Of a stretch of 64,000 bases of DNA, positions 24,559-33,319 are shown in pieces (within the stretch, counting starts at the first letter, position 1; each line of letters opens with the position of its first letter). Below the pieces are notes generated by a model that ran no database searches, had not been told where the DNA came from, and saw nothing but the letters and a program-made list of their open reading frames with translations. This stretch comes from MedAcidi-G1 sp000817085. Lineage in GTDB: Bacteria; Actinomycetota; Acidimicrobiia; Acidimicrobiales; MedAcidi-G1. The position numbers were made by a program, and so were the translations under genes. The stretch is taken from assembly GCA_045568635.1 (NCBI GenBank), contig JBJLAO010000004.1, positions 310,001 to 374,000 of the forward strand, given 5' to 3'.

Positions 24559-24912
24559 CTAAGCGCTCTCGTCGTCTTCAGTAAAAGTTTCACCTGACTC
24601 TTCGTCAACCAAAACCTCTGCTAGAACTTCTGCCTCAATGTCAACAACTTCTTCAATTTCAGGTTCATCTGGAAGCTCTATAGGGACGATTTTCTCAACC
24701 GATACCTCTTCAAAGGCTATTGACAAAGGTTTTCTTGAAGTTGAAGTTATCTGAGGTGGAACTGAAGCTCCGAGACCTTCACCTAACTGACCAAAGTAGG
24801 AAGTTATTTGCCGAGCCCTTCTAGCCCCTAAAACTACAAGACCAAACTTAGATTCAGTCGTGTCTAAAAGACCTTCTATATCTGGGTTCATCAAAGTGTC
24901 ATATCGTCGCAT
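24559..24912 (-). CDS. rpoZ: RNA polymerase omega subunit
   Basis: 117 aa. LMNPDIEGLLDTTESKFGLV and GARRARQITSYFGQLGEGL match the actinobacterial omega core (residues 7-70), which helps assemble beta' into RNA polymerase. The last 40 residues are an unusual Glu/Asp-rich tail (IEEVVDIEAEVLAEVLVDEE). GAGGAG lies 6 nt before the ATG. A 97 bp structured gap separates it from gmk upstream. Confidence 0.93.
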   Translation of the reverse strand: MRRYDTLMNPDIEGLLDTTESKFGLVVLGARRARQITSYFGQLGEGLGASVPPQITSTSRKPLSIAFEEVSVEKIVPIELPDEPEIEEVVDIEAEVLAEVLVDEESGETFTEDDESA

Positions 24913-24931
24913 TGCGACTCCTCTAGAAGAA

Positions 24932-24973
24932 ATACCACTATTGCAGGGGGTTCCTGCAGCATCTCCAAGGTAT
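24932..24973 (-). ncRNA. Nested hairpin in the rpoZ leader
   Basis: An outer stem ATACC/GGTAT (24932-24936 with 24969-24973) encloses a perfect inner stem TGCAGG/CCTGCA (24942-24947 with 24953-24958, loop of five). The element lies about 20 nt upstream of the rpoZ ATG in the gmk-rpoZ gap and just before the GAGGAG site. I do not recognise it as a known riboswitch. It could be a leader or processing structure. Confidence 0.4.
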
Positions 24974-25009
24974 CAGGATGAGAGTAACTTCCCTACGGTT
25001 AGCTTAAAG

Positions 25010-25534
25010 TCAAACTTTCCGGATGATCTTATATATTTCTTCCGTAGCTTTTGCAAGGTCGTCATTCAAAACAATTTTATAATTAATTTCTTTTGCTTCT
25101 TTTCTTTCTCTTTCTGCTTCCAATAAACGTTTCTCTATTTCATCAGATTTATCGCCTCTTCCTGATAACCGTTTACGTAATTCCGAATTCTCAACATCGA
25201 CAAATATTAAAATTGCTTCTGGATGTTTCTCTATTATTTGACGTCCTCCTGAAACATCTATTTCTAAAATCAAGTCTCTTGCATCATTAAAGTCAGGCAT
25301 AGGGGTGCCATACATGAATCCCAAAAACTCATTCCATTCGATAAAGCCACCCTTGTCTTTGTGTTTATTGAACCCTTCATCATTGACAAAAAAATATGAG
25401 TCATCTTTATCATCCACACGAGGTTTTCTCGTTGTCCATGACCTGCTTACCGCAAGTTTCGAGTCTCGTTCACATAACTCACGCACTATCGTTCCCTTGC
25501 CTACGCCTCCGGGGCCTGATATCACAATAATCAA
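25010..25534 (-). CDS. gmk: Guanylate kinase
   Basis: GMP to GDP (174 aa, slightly shorter than most). IVISGPGGVGKGTIVREL is the P-loop. SRSWTTRKPR binds GMP and GGFIEWNEFLGFMYGTP is the conserved lid segment. The start is TTG at 25534: the protein then begins MIIVISGPG as expected, and no ATG is near. AAGGA lies about 11 nt upstream. mIHF ends 15 bp before it, the usual actinobacterial mihF-gmk-rpoZ order. Confidence 0.95.
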   Translation of the reverse strand: MIIVISGPGGVGKGTIVRELCERDSKLAVSRSWTTRKPRVDDKDDSYFFVNDEGFNKHKDKGGFIEWNEFLGFMYGTPMPDFNDARDLILEIDVSGGRQIIEKHPEAILIFVDVENSELRKRLSGRGDKSDEIEKRLLEAERERKEAKEINYKIVLNDDLAKATEEIYKIIRKV

Positions 25535-25549
25535 AGTGTCTTCGTTCCT

Positions 25550-25879
25550 TCAGGTGTCACGGTTGATCGCAAAACGTGATAAAAGTAAAGCTCGTTGTTG
25601 AGCACCTAAACCACGTAATCGACGACTTTCACTTATGCCTATCTCTTCCATAGTCCTGCGCGCTTTTACTTTGCCGAGTCGGGGCAATGACTCCAAAACT
25701 GTAAGAACTTTCATTCGACCCAGACTTTCATCAGCGTCGGAACGTTCCAACAAATCTTCCAGAGACAAAGATCCCGTTTTTAGAAGTTCTTTAATCTCAG
25801 CGCGTAATCTTCTAGCTTCTGCTGCCTTTATCAGGGCTTGGCGTCTCTGTTCATCTGTGAGTAGTGGAGGACGGTTCAT
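25550..25879 (-). CDS. mihF: Integration host factor, actinobacterial type (mIHF)
   Basis: 109 aa from ATG 25879 (MNRPPLLTDEQRRQALIKAA); a longer frame from a TTG at 25930 adds an unlikely N-terminus. The end MEEIGISESRRLRGLGAQQR is the helix-two-turn-helix DNA-binding signature of actinobacterial mIHF, a nucleoid protein essential in mycobacteria. It has no Shine-Dalgarno; TATGGT sits 6 nt before the ATG, so a leaderless transcript is likely. Confidence 0.94.
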   Translation of the reverse strand: MNRPPLLTDEQRRQALIKAAEARRLRAEIKELLKTGSLSLEDLLERSDADESLGRMKVLTVLESLPRLGKVKARRTMEEIGISESRRLRGLGAQQRALLLSRFAINRDT

Positions 25880-25885
25880 GGGATG

Positions 25886-25891
25886 ACCATA
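25886..25891 (-). promoter_or_regulatory. Leaderless -10 before mihF
   Basis: TATGGT, then CATCCC and ATG. A second match, TACTAT, overlaps just upstream. This would give mihF-gmk-rpoZ its own start inside the pyr-to-rsmB gene train. Confidence 0.5.
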
Positions 25892-25936
25892 GTAGGCAAT
25901 CTTTGAAAAATTTGCATTTTGCAGAAGCAAAATTTT

Positions 25937-26701
25937 TTAGCCTAAAAGCTCACTTACTAATTCTTCAGAAGCCTCTATAGGATTTTCGGCCTCCGTCACC
26001 ATCCGTCCTATCACCAACATGTCAGCTCCAGCACTAATTGCCTCTATAGGTGTGGCTACCCTCACTTGGTCATGATTATCACCACCGGGCATTCTCAGAC
26101 CTGGAACAACTCTGATTAGATTGTCGGAGAATCTGGATGTGGCTTCAAGGTCAGGAGCAGCACAAATAATTCCTTCACAACCTGCGTTTAAAGCATTTTC
26201 ACAGCGTGAAATTATCGTCTCTTCATTTTTTATAGAGTCACTAGTCAAAACTGTAACTCCTAAAACACCAGGATTCGGCAGACCTACACTTTCTGCTCCT
26301 TCTCTTAAACCGTCTACCGCCGCTTTGAGCATTTCTTCTCCTCCTGCAGCATGCACTGTTACCCACCGTGCCCCTACTGAACCAACAACACGAGCTGCCT
26401 TATGAACTGTTGTCGGGATATCATGTAGTTTTAAATCGCAAAAAACATCAAAACCCGCCTCAGTGAAGACTCCTACTGAATCAGGCCCCGATGCTGTATA
26501 TAGTTCCAAACCAACTTTTACTGTCCCAAAAAAATCAAATAGGGAGCCGGCAAGGCGTCTAGCATCGATCAAATCGTCGACGTCTAGTGCCAAAGCAAGA
26601 CGGCTTTTTATCTCTAGCGGAACATTGTCTTCTGACTCTTCACTAATTTCGAATTCTTCGTCTTCGAATAATTCGTCTAATGACTCATATTTATCAGTCA
26701 T
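25937..26701 (-). CDS. pyrF: Orotidine-5'-phosphate decarboxylase
   Basis: Last step to UMP (254 aa). LALALDVDDLIDA begins the TIM barrel and FDVFCDLKLHDIPTT has the catalytic Asp-Lys-Asp set. The ATG at 26701 is chosen because GGAGG lies 5 nt upstream; the longer frame from TTG 26713 would put that site inside the gene. About 30 acidic residues (LDELFEDEEFEISEESED) precede the barrel, an odd extension. It overlaps pyrD by 8 bp and ends the pyr operon. Confidence 0.96.
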   Translation of the reverse strand: MTDKYESLDELFEDEEFEISEESEDNVPLEIKSRLALALDVDDLIDARRLAGSLFDFFGTVKVGLELYTASGPDSVGVFTEAGFDVFCDLKLHDIPTTVHKAARVVGSVGARWVTVHAAGGEEMLKAAVDGLREGAESVGLPNPGVLGVTVLTSDSIKNEETIISRCENALNAGCEGIICAAPDLEATSRFSDNLIRVVPGLRMPGGDNHDQVRVATPIEAISAGADMLVIGRMVTEAENPIEASEELVSELLG

Positions 26702-27626
26702 GTGCGCCTCCAATCAAGTCGCTGATTTTTTTAACTTTGTTAAGTTCACACCATTTTGAAAGTCCTTCTATAACTTTTTTACAAATTCTTGGGTCTCTAA
26801 AAATTGCTGTACCTATCTGCAATCCTGTTGCTCCTGCGAGAATAAATTCCAATGCATCTTTAGCGCTGTTAATACCACCGACACCGATAATCGGTAATTC
26901 GGGATGTGCCTCGTGAGTGTCATAAACTGCTCGAATAGCAATTGGCTTTATTGCTGGACCTGATAGACCTCCCCGCTTAGCTCCTAAAATTGGTTTTCGT
27001 GATTCAACATCAATTGCCATCCCTAGAACGGTGTTTGCTATTACGACAGCTTCGGCTCCTGCCTTATGGGCTGCTTCTGCAATATCTGGCAATTCAGGTG
27101 TATTGGGACTGAGTTTTGCCCAAAGAGGTTTTTCCACAACATTTGCTGCTTCAACTACTTCCGTTATGCCTTGGATGGAATGTGAAAATAGTTTTCTTCG
27201 ATCTTCCAAGTTAGGACACGAAGCGTTGACTTCTATTGCTACAACTTCGGGGGGCGCATTTCGCAAAAGAAAAGCCGCTTCAGTAAACTCTCTTACCGTC
27301 GAACCCCAAATACTTGCGACTATACGAGTATTAGAGTTCTTTAACGAGGGCAACTTTTCCTCTACCCAAGCCTTAACTCCGGGACCTTGGAGCCCAACGC
27401 TATTCAACATGCCTGATGATGTTGGATGAAGTCTCGGTGATGCGTTACCTTCCCATTTATCTGCATGAAGCGACTTAACTACTATTGCCCCAATTTCTTG
27501 CAAATCCATATATTCAGATAATTCACTTCCATAACCTGCTGTTCCTGAAGCTGTCATTACGGGGTTTGGCAGAGTTACAGATCCTAAATTAGTCGTCAAA
27601 TCTATATTTGCTTTAGTTGTTTTCAT
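26694..27626 (-). CDS. pyrD: Dihydroorotate dehydrogenase, class 1 (1B-like)
   Basis: Oxidises dihydroorotate to orotate with FMN (310 aa, no membrane anchor). VNASCPNLED carries a Cys as catalytic base, the class 1 mark (class 2 uses Ser), and GLSGPAIKPIAIRAVY is the phosphate-binding region. The sequence resembles class 1B, which needs the PyrK iron-sulfur flavoprotein, yet no pyrK lies in this operon or window. Its ATG overlaps the carB stop as TAATG. Confidence 0.92.
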   Translation of the reverse strand: MKTTKANIDLTTNLGSVTLPNPVMTASGTAGYGSELSEYMDLQEIGAIVVKSLHADKWEGNASPRLHPTSSGMLNSVGLQGPGVKAWVEEKLPSLKNSNTRIVASIWGSTVREFTEAAFLLRNAPPEVVAIEVNASCPNLEDRRKLFSHSIQGITEVVEAANVVEKPLWAKLSPNTPELPDIAEAAHKAGAEAVVIANTVLGMAIDVESRKPILGAKRGGLSGPAIKPIAIRAVYDTHEAHPELPIIGVGGINSAKDALEFILAGATGLQIGTAIFRDPRICKKVIEGLSKWCELNKVKKISDLIGGAHD

Positions 27627-30600
27627 TACTCATTTTCCGTCACTTCTGATTTGAAAACTCCTCGATGGTATTCCTGAAGAGATCTAACGGAGAGAGGATA
27701 GTCATTCCAATCCATTAAGCCTTTCACAGCAGCAAGCGCAGCTGCAACCGTCGTTAGTAGGGGTATGTCTTCCGCTGCGGCAGCACCTCTTATATGATCA
27801 CCATCTGTTCTTGGGCCTCGTCCACGAGGACTATTTACTACAAGTTGAATTTTGCCCGATCTGATCAAACGGACAGCGTCGGTTCCTTCTTCTCCTATCT
27901 TTGCTACTCGGTCAGTGATATGTATTCCATTTTCCTCTAGATAATCTGCTGTTCCTCTAGTAGCTACTATTTCCAAACCAAGTCTTAAAAAGCCTTTAGC
28001 TGCTTCTAATCCTGAACTTTTATCACGGTCAGCAAGAGACATAAAAACTGTTCCTTCAGTTGGGAGTGCTCCTCCAGCTGCTATCTGTGATTTTGCAAAA
28101 GCTAATCCAGGGGTAAGATCAATTCCCATTACTTCGCCTGTGGAGCGCATCTCGGGTCCTAAGACCGGATCTGCTTCAGGAAAACGATTGAAAGGCAAGA
28201 CAGCTTCTTTGACCGAAACGTGATCACCCTTGACTGCTTCTTGTAGAAGACCTTCTTCACGTAATTTTTTCAACGAAGTACGCATCATCACTCGACTGGC
28301 GATTTTTGCAAGGGGGATTCCTGTAGCTTTAGCCACGAAAGGAACTGTTCGTGAAGCTCTCGGATTAGCTTCGATTACGTAGACTTCATTGTCTTTTACC
28401 GCATACTGAACGTTTATTAAGCCTTTCACATCGAGAGCGTCTGCAATTTTCTTGGTGTGGCTTTCTATAAGTGTCACTATTTCTTCTTTAAGATTCGGAG
28501 GTGGTATCACACAAGCGCTATCTCCGCTATGTATGCCCGCTTCTTCAACATGTTCCATTACGGCACCAATAAGAACATCTCCTTCATGATCACGCACAGC
28601 ATCAACATCTACCTCAGTTGCATCTTCAAGAAATCGATCAATAAGAACTGGCCTTTCGGCTGATAAGCCTCCTTCTATCCCCAAACTTCCGAAACGCTTC
28701 ATTTCTTCCATAGTTTTTTTAAGCTGGTCATCGTCGTATACGATCTCCATCGCTCTGCCCCCTAAAACGTAAGAGGGTCTAACCAAAACTGGATAGTCAA
28801 CTTTTTTAGTTACTTGAAGAGCCTCTTTAAAATTCTTTGCGGTTCCTCCTGGTGGTTGGAGAATTCCCAGATCCTCGCAAAGATGGTTCCAGTTTTCTCG
28901 ATCCTCCGCTCGATCAATTGATTCAGGACTTGTACCCGCAACTAATTCTGGAGGGAGAAGTCCTGCTAATTTAAGAGGAGTTTGACCGCCTAAGGAAACA
29001 ATTATTGCTTCAGGCTTTTCTACATCGATTATGTTTTTTACGTCTTCATAAGTCAGTGGTTCGAAATAAAGTCGATCACTGGTGTCATAATCCGTCGAGA
29101 CTGTCTCTGGGTTGCAATTTACCATTACCGTCTCATAACCAGCTTCACTTAAGGCAAAACTTGCGTGAACACAGCAGTAGTCAAATTCGATTCCTTGGCC
29201 GATTCGATTTGGACCAGCTCCTAAAATAATTACTTTAGGTCTTTCTGAAGGTGATACTTCATTTTCATCTTCCCAAGTTGAGTAGTGATATGGGGTTTCA
29301 GAAGAGAACTCTGCCGCACATGTATCTACTGTTTTATATGTTGGCCATACACCAGCTTTTTCCCGAAATTCTCTTACTTTTTGTGATGTGCTTCTCCAGA
29401 TGTATGAAAGTTGTGCATCTGAGAAACCTATCTGTTTTGCTCTTTTCCATTCAGTTGGCGTTAGTTCTTCTGGTGTTCGTTTCTCAAGAGCCATTCTTTC
29501 TTCTGTAATTATTGATATCTGGTCAATAAACCATGGGTCTATAAATGTTTCTTCATGAATCCTCTCCACTGAATAACCTCGCTGAAGTAATGCTTCGAGC
29601 TGGAAGAGACGCTCCGGTGTCGGGATAGCTACTTTTTTGATCAGAATTTCATCTTCTATTTCTGAAAATTTTTGCTCACCTGGATCAGCGTTAAGTCCTT
29701 GACGCCCATTTTCGAGCGACCTCATACCTTTTTGTAAAGACTCTGGGAAAGTCCTACCAATAGACATCACTTCTCCTACAGATTGCATTGATGTTCCCAA
29801 AACTCCTGACGAACCAGGAAATTTTTCAAAAGTCCATCGTGGAATTTTTGTAACTACATAATCGATGCTTGGCTCGAACGCTGCAGGAGTTTCTTTTGTT
29901 ATATCGTTGGTTATCTCGTCCAGTGTGTATCCAATAGCTAATTGAGTAGCAATTTTTGCAATTGGGAAACCTGTTGCCTTCGAAGCTAAAGCTGAAGATC
30001 TACTTACTCTGGGATTCATTTCTATAACTACTTGTTCCCCAGTATTTGGATTTACAGCAAACTGAACGTTGGAACCACCTGTTTCTACTCCAACACGACG
30101 CAAACACGCGAACGCCGCATCTCTCATTACTTGATACTCGATATCAGTAAGTGTTTGTGCAGGAGCAACTGTTATAGAGTCACCGGTGTGTACACCCATC
30201 GGGTCTAAATTTTCGATTGAACATATGACAACACAATTATCTGCCCTGTCACGCATCACCTCGAGTTCGAATTCTTTCCAACCTGCTATTGATTTCTCAA
30301 TTAGGATTTCATCGATAGGGCTGGCTTCGATACCTCGTTTTGCTATTTGTTCAAACTCTTCGTTTGTTGAAGCTATGCCTGTGCCTTTGCCCCCCAGAAT
30401 GTAGGCGGGTCTAATTATCAAAGGTAAACCAACTTTTTTAGCAATTTCACGTGCTTCTTCTATGTTTCGGGCAACTCCTGAAGCCGGAACTCCAAGTCCA
30501 ATTTCTGTCATTGCTATTTTAAATTTTTCTCGGTCTTCTGCAGTTGCGATTGCATCTGCATCTGCACCAATGAGTTCGACATTATTTTTTTCCAGGATCC

Positions 30601-30916
30601 CCTCTTCTGCTAGTTCGCGAGCAAGGTTTAGAGCTGTCTGACCGCCAAGTGTTGGCAATAAAGCATCAGGATTTTCTTTTTCAATAATTCTCTTTATTAC
30701 ATCTATTCTTAAAGGTTCTATGTAAGTGGCATCAGCGAAATCTGGGTCTGTCATAATCGTTGCTGGATTCGAATTAGCAAGTATTACTCGGTACCCTTCC
30801 TCTTTTAGGACACGGCATGCTTGAGTCCCTGAATAGTCAAATTCGCATGCCTGCCCAATCACTATTGGACCTGATCCGATTAGAAGAATGCTGTTTATGT
30901 CTTCTCTTCTGGGCAT
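27626..30916 (-). CDS. carB: Carbamoyl-phosphate synthase large subunit
   Basis: 1096 aa, full length. Two ATP-grasp halves repeat: VLLPTLGGQTALNL in the first and AIIVSLGGQTPLKL in the second, each preceded by a SNPATIM/NCNPETVS-type segment. The C-terminal allosteric MGS domain begins near residue 955. It supplies carbamoyl phosphate to both PyrB and ArgF. It follows carA by 5 bp and has no separate promoter. Confidence 0.98.
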   Translation of the reverse strand: MPRREDINSILLIGSGPIVIGQACEFDYSGTQACRVLKEEGYRVILANSNPATIMTDPDFADATYIEPLRIDVIKRIIEKENPDALLPTLGGQTALNLARELAEEGILEKNNVELIGADADAIATAEDREKFKIAMTEIGLGVPASGVARNIEEAREIAKKVGLPLIIRPAYILGGKGTGIASTNEEFEQIAKRGIEASPIDEILIEKSIAGWKEFELEVMRDRADNCVVICSIENLDPMGVHTGDSITVAPAQTLTDIEYQVMRDAAFACLRRVGVETGGSNVQFAVNPNTGEQVVIEMNPRVSRSSALASKATGFPIAKIATQLAIGYTLDEITNDITKETPAAFEPSIDYVVTKIPRWTFEKFPGSSGVLGTSMQSVGEVMSIGRTFPESLQKGMRSLENGRQGLNADPGEQKFSEIEDEILIKKVAIPTPERLFQLEALLQRGYSVERIHEETFIDPWFIDQISIITEERMALEKRTPEELTPTEWKRAKQIGFSDAQLSYIWRSTSQKVREFREKAGVWPTYKTVDTCAAEFSSETPYHYSTWEDENEVSPSERPKVIILGAGPNRIGQGIEFDYCCVHASFALSEAGYETVMVNCNPETVSTDYDTSDRLYFEPLTYEDVKNIIDVEKPEAIIVSLGGQTPLKLAGLLPPELVAGTSPESIDRAEDRENWNHLCEDLGILQPPGGTAKNFKEALQVTKKVDYPVLVRPSYVLGGRAMEIVYDDDQLKKTMEEMKRFGSLGIEGGLSAERPVLIDRFLEDATEVDVDAVRDHEGDVLIGAVMEHVEEAGIHSGDSACVIPPPNLKEEIVTLIESHTKKIADALDVKGLINVQYAVKDNEVYVIEANPRASRTVPFVAKATGIPLAKIASRVMMRTSLKKLREEGLLQEAVKGDHVSVKEAVLPFNRFPEADPVLGPEMRSTGEVMGIDLTPGLAFAKSQIAAGGALPTEGTVFMSLADRDKSSGLEAAKGFLRLGLEIVATRGTADYLEENGIHITDRVAKIGEEGTDAVRLIRSGKIQLVVNSPRGRGPRTDGDHIRGAAAAEDIPLLTTVAAALAAVKGLMDWNDYPLSVRSLQEYHRGVFKSEVTENE

Positions 30917-30921
30917 CAGAT

Positions 30922-32028
30922 TTATCCCGCTCTACCCAAAAGATCTTCGAATTGTTCAAAAAGATAACTACTATCGTGAGGCCCAGGCCCAGCTTCAGGA
31001 TGGTACTGCACACTGAAAGCTGGAGCTTTAAGACAGTTAATACCAGCTATAGTTCCATCGTTTAAATTAATGTGAGTCACTTCCGCATCTTGAATGGAAC
31101 TTTCTACGACGCAGTAGTTATGGTTTTGGCTGGTTATCTCGACCATGCCAGTTTTTACATTCCTTACCGGGTGATTGCCTCCGTGGTGCCCGAATGGGAG
31201 CTTGAAAATTTCGGCTCCTAAAGTTTCCGCTAAAAGTTGATGACCTAAGCAAATCCCAAAGATAGGCACCTTTCCAAGAATCTTTTTTATATTTTCTCTG
31301 ACATAATCCAAAGGTTCTGGATCCCCAGGTCCATTCGATAGAAAAACTCCATCCGGCTTCATATCTAAAACAACTTCAGACGTGGTGTCCGCAGGCACTA
31401 CTGTAATTTCACCCAGATTTGATAAGTGACGAAGAATGGTCGATTTTATACCAAAGTCATAGGCGACAATTTTCCTCTTACCTCCAGTCGAAGAAACTTT
31501 GTACATTTCGCGACAAGTCACTGTTTTTACTAGATCTATGTTGTCGGTTCCTGGTTCTTCTATTGCAGCAAGTTTTAATTTTTCAATATCAACAGTCCCA
31601 AACGCGCCTGGCATAGCACCTAGGTTTCTTATATGCCGGGTTAACCGACGAGTGTCTATACCAGTTATTCCAGCTATTCCCCTTGAAGTAAGCATTTCAT
31701 CGAGACTTTGAGTCGCTCTCCAATTACTGTGTCTTCTGCTCAAATCTCTTACCACTATGCCTCTACAGAAAGGTTTAGAACTTTCATTATCATCGGCGTT
31801 AACACCATAATTACCGATATGTGGATAAGTGAAAGTAATTATCTGCCCAGCGTATGAAGGGTCTGTTATCACTTCTTGATATCCACTTAGAACCGTGTTG
31901 AATACGACTTCTCCTGAAACAAGTCCTGCTTCAGGTGCAGTCCCGACCATCTCTCCCTTAAAAATCGTTCCATCTGCAAGAACTAAATGTGCTTCAACTA
32001 ATTTGTCTTTGTCTTTGTCTTTCTTCAC
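30922..32028 (-). CDS. carA: Carbamoyl-phosphate synthase small subunit (glutaminase)
   Basis: 368 aa. The N-terminal domain has VFNTVLSGYQEVITDPSYAG. The class I glutaminase holds the nucleophile in GICLGHQLLAETLGA and the His/Glu pair in YHPEAGPG. The start is GTG at 32028, overlapping the pyrC stop as GTGA. Residues 2-8 are KKDKDKD, coded by tandem hexamers (32002-32022), an unusual charged leader. Confidence 0.97.
   Translation of the reverse strand: MKKDKDKDKLVEAHLVLADGTIFKGEMVGTAPEAGLVSGEVVFNTVLSGYQEVITDPSYAGQIITFTYPHIGNYGVNADDNESSKPFCRGIVVRDLSRRHSNWRATQSLDEMLTSRGIAGITGIDTRRLTRHIRNLGAMPGAFGTVDIEKLKLAAIEEPGTDNIDLVKTVTCREMYKVSSTGGKRKIVAYDFGIKSTILRHLSNLGEITVVPADTTSEVVLDMKPDGVFLSNGPGDPEPLDYVRENIKKILGKVPIFGICLGHQLLAETLGAEIFKLPFGHHGGNHPVRNVKTGMVEITSQNHNYCVVESSIQDAEVTHINLNDGTIAGINCLKAPAFSVQYHPEAGPGPHDSSYLFEQFEDLLGRAG
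32002..32022 (-). repeat. Tandem hexamers coding Lys-Asp repeats at the carA start
   Basis: TTTGTC occurs three times in a row plus half a unit on the plus strand, giving alternating Lys-Asp just after the GTG. Copy changes would keep the frame and alter only the charge and length of the N-terminus. Confidence 0.85.
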
Positions 32029-33317
32029 TTGATAGATTCTCCATCAAAAACAACTAGACGTCCGTTATTTATGGTGTGGCGGACGCGTCCTCTTAAGTTC
32101 CATCCTTCATATGGCGTGTTTGAGCTCCTGCTCAACATTTCTTTCCCTGAAACTGTCCATTTCTCATCTAGGTCAATTACGCAAAGGTTCGCTGAGTTGT
32201 TTCTCTCAACTGTCATCCCGTGACGATCATCTACCCCAGCTATTTTCGCTGGCTGCCAAGAAAGCAGTCCCAGTACTTCTGGTAAATCGAGTCCACTGTG
32301 TTCAAGAGAAAGAGATAGTGCTGTTTCCAGTCCAAGCATCCCAGGTGGAGCTTGATCAAATGACATTTCCTTGGAGTGTTGGCTATGAGGTGCATGGTCT
32401 GTTGCGATTGCATCAATAGTTCCGTCCGCAAGCCCTTCTTTTACCGCTCTTACGTCGGATTCTGTTCTCAGAGGAGGATGAACCTTAAAAACAGGGTCGT
32501 AGCAGCTACATGCGGAGTCTGTAAGGGTGAAATGATGTGTGGTTGCTTCAGCTGTAACGGGAAGACCAGCGGCTTTAGCTTCTCTGACCATTTGCACTGA
32601 ACCCAACGTTGAAAGGTGTTGAAAATGGATTCTTGCTCCTGTCATTTTTGACAATGCTATATCGCGTAGGACCATCAATTCTTCAGCCTCTGAAGGTTGC
32701 CCGGGTATTCCCAAAAACGAAGACCATTCCCCTTCATGCATATGGCCACCTTCAGCTAGTTCATGAACTTCACAATGTTGAGCTAAGACTACGGGTCTGC
32801 CTAGTCGAGACTCAAGACCTGTGCTGTATTCCATCAAACGGCGCATAAGTTGCGGATCTTGCACGCCTGTTCCATCGTCGGTAAATATTCCAATTCCATT
32901 ATCTACTAGTTCTCCCATCTGAACCATTTCTTTACCTTTTCGCCCTACCGTCATTGCAGCAGATGGGATAATTTCACAAGACGATTTTTTTCCAAGAGTT
33001 TTAATTTGTTCAACTACCGCAAGACAATCAGTTGCAGGCTCGGTATTTGGCATTGCAACAAGCGCCGTAAAACCTCCCATTGCCCCTGACCGCGCACCTG
33101 TTTCTATAGTCTCTGCTTCTTCATCTCCCGGTTCTCGAAGATGCACATGAAGATCCACTAGTCCAGATGTGATTACACAACCTGAACAGTCAACTTCAAT
33201 ATCTCCTTCTAATTTTTTCCCAGTATCTAAAATTTTTCCGTCTGAACCGATAGACACATCTAGAGATCTTTCACCTTTTCTATCAAGAATCTTTCCTCCC
33301 TTTAAAACGAGGCCCAT
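32025..33317 (-). CDS. pyrC: Dihydroorotase
   Basis: Class I amidohydrolase of 430 aa. DLHVHLREPGDEEAETIE has the zinc His pair and ATDHAPHS the catalytic Asp; AQHCEVHELAEGGHMHEGEW contributes further His ligands. Activity in UMP synthesis is expected to be intact. It has GAGG about 8 nt before the ATG and begins 2 bp after pyrB. Confidence 0.97.
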   Translation of the reverse strand: MGLVLKGGKILDRKGERSLDVSIGSDGKILDTGKKLEGDIEVDCSGCVITSGLVDLHVHLREPGDEEAETIETGARSGAMGGFTALVAMPNTEPATDCLAVVEQIKTLGKKSSCEIIPSAAMTVGRKGKEMVQMGELVDNGIGIFTDDGTGVQDPQLMRRLMEYSTGLESRLGRPVVLAQHCEVHELAEGGHMHEGEWSSFLGIPGQPSEAEELMVLRDIALSKMTGARIHFQHLSTLGSVQMVREAKAAGLPVTAEATTHHFTLTDSACSCYDPVFKVHPPLRTESDVRAVKEGLADGTIDAIATDHAPHSQHSKEMSFDQAPPGMLGLETALSLSLEHSGLDLPEVLGLLSWQPAKIAGVDDRHGMTVERNNSANLCVIDLDEKWTVSGKEMLSRSSNTPYEGWNLRGRVRHTINNGRLVVFDGESIK

Positions 33318-33319
33318 TT

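Noticed and set aside
25880..25930. Longer mIHF from a TTG at 25930
   Set aside because: It adds 17 residues with no family similarity; the ATG at 25879 gives the standard mIHF start and has a -10 at the leaderless distance.
26702..26713. PyrF start at TTG 26713
   Set aside because: The GGAGG ribosome-binding site for ATG 26701 would fall inside the coding part.
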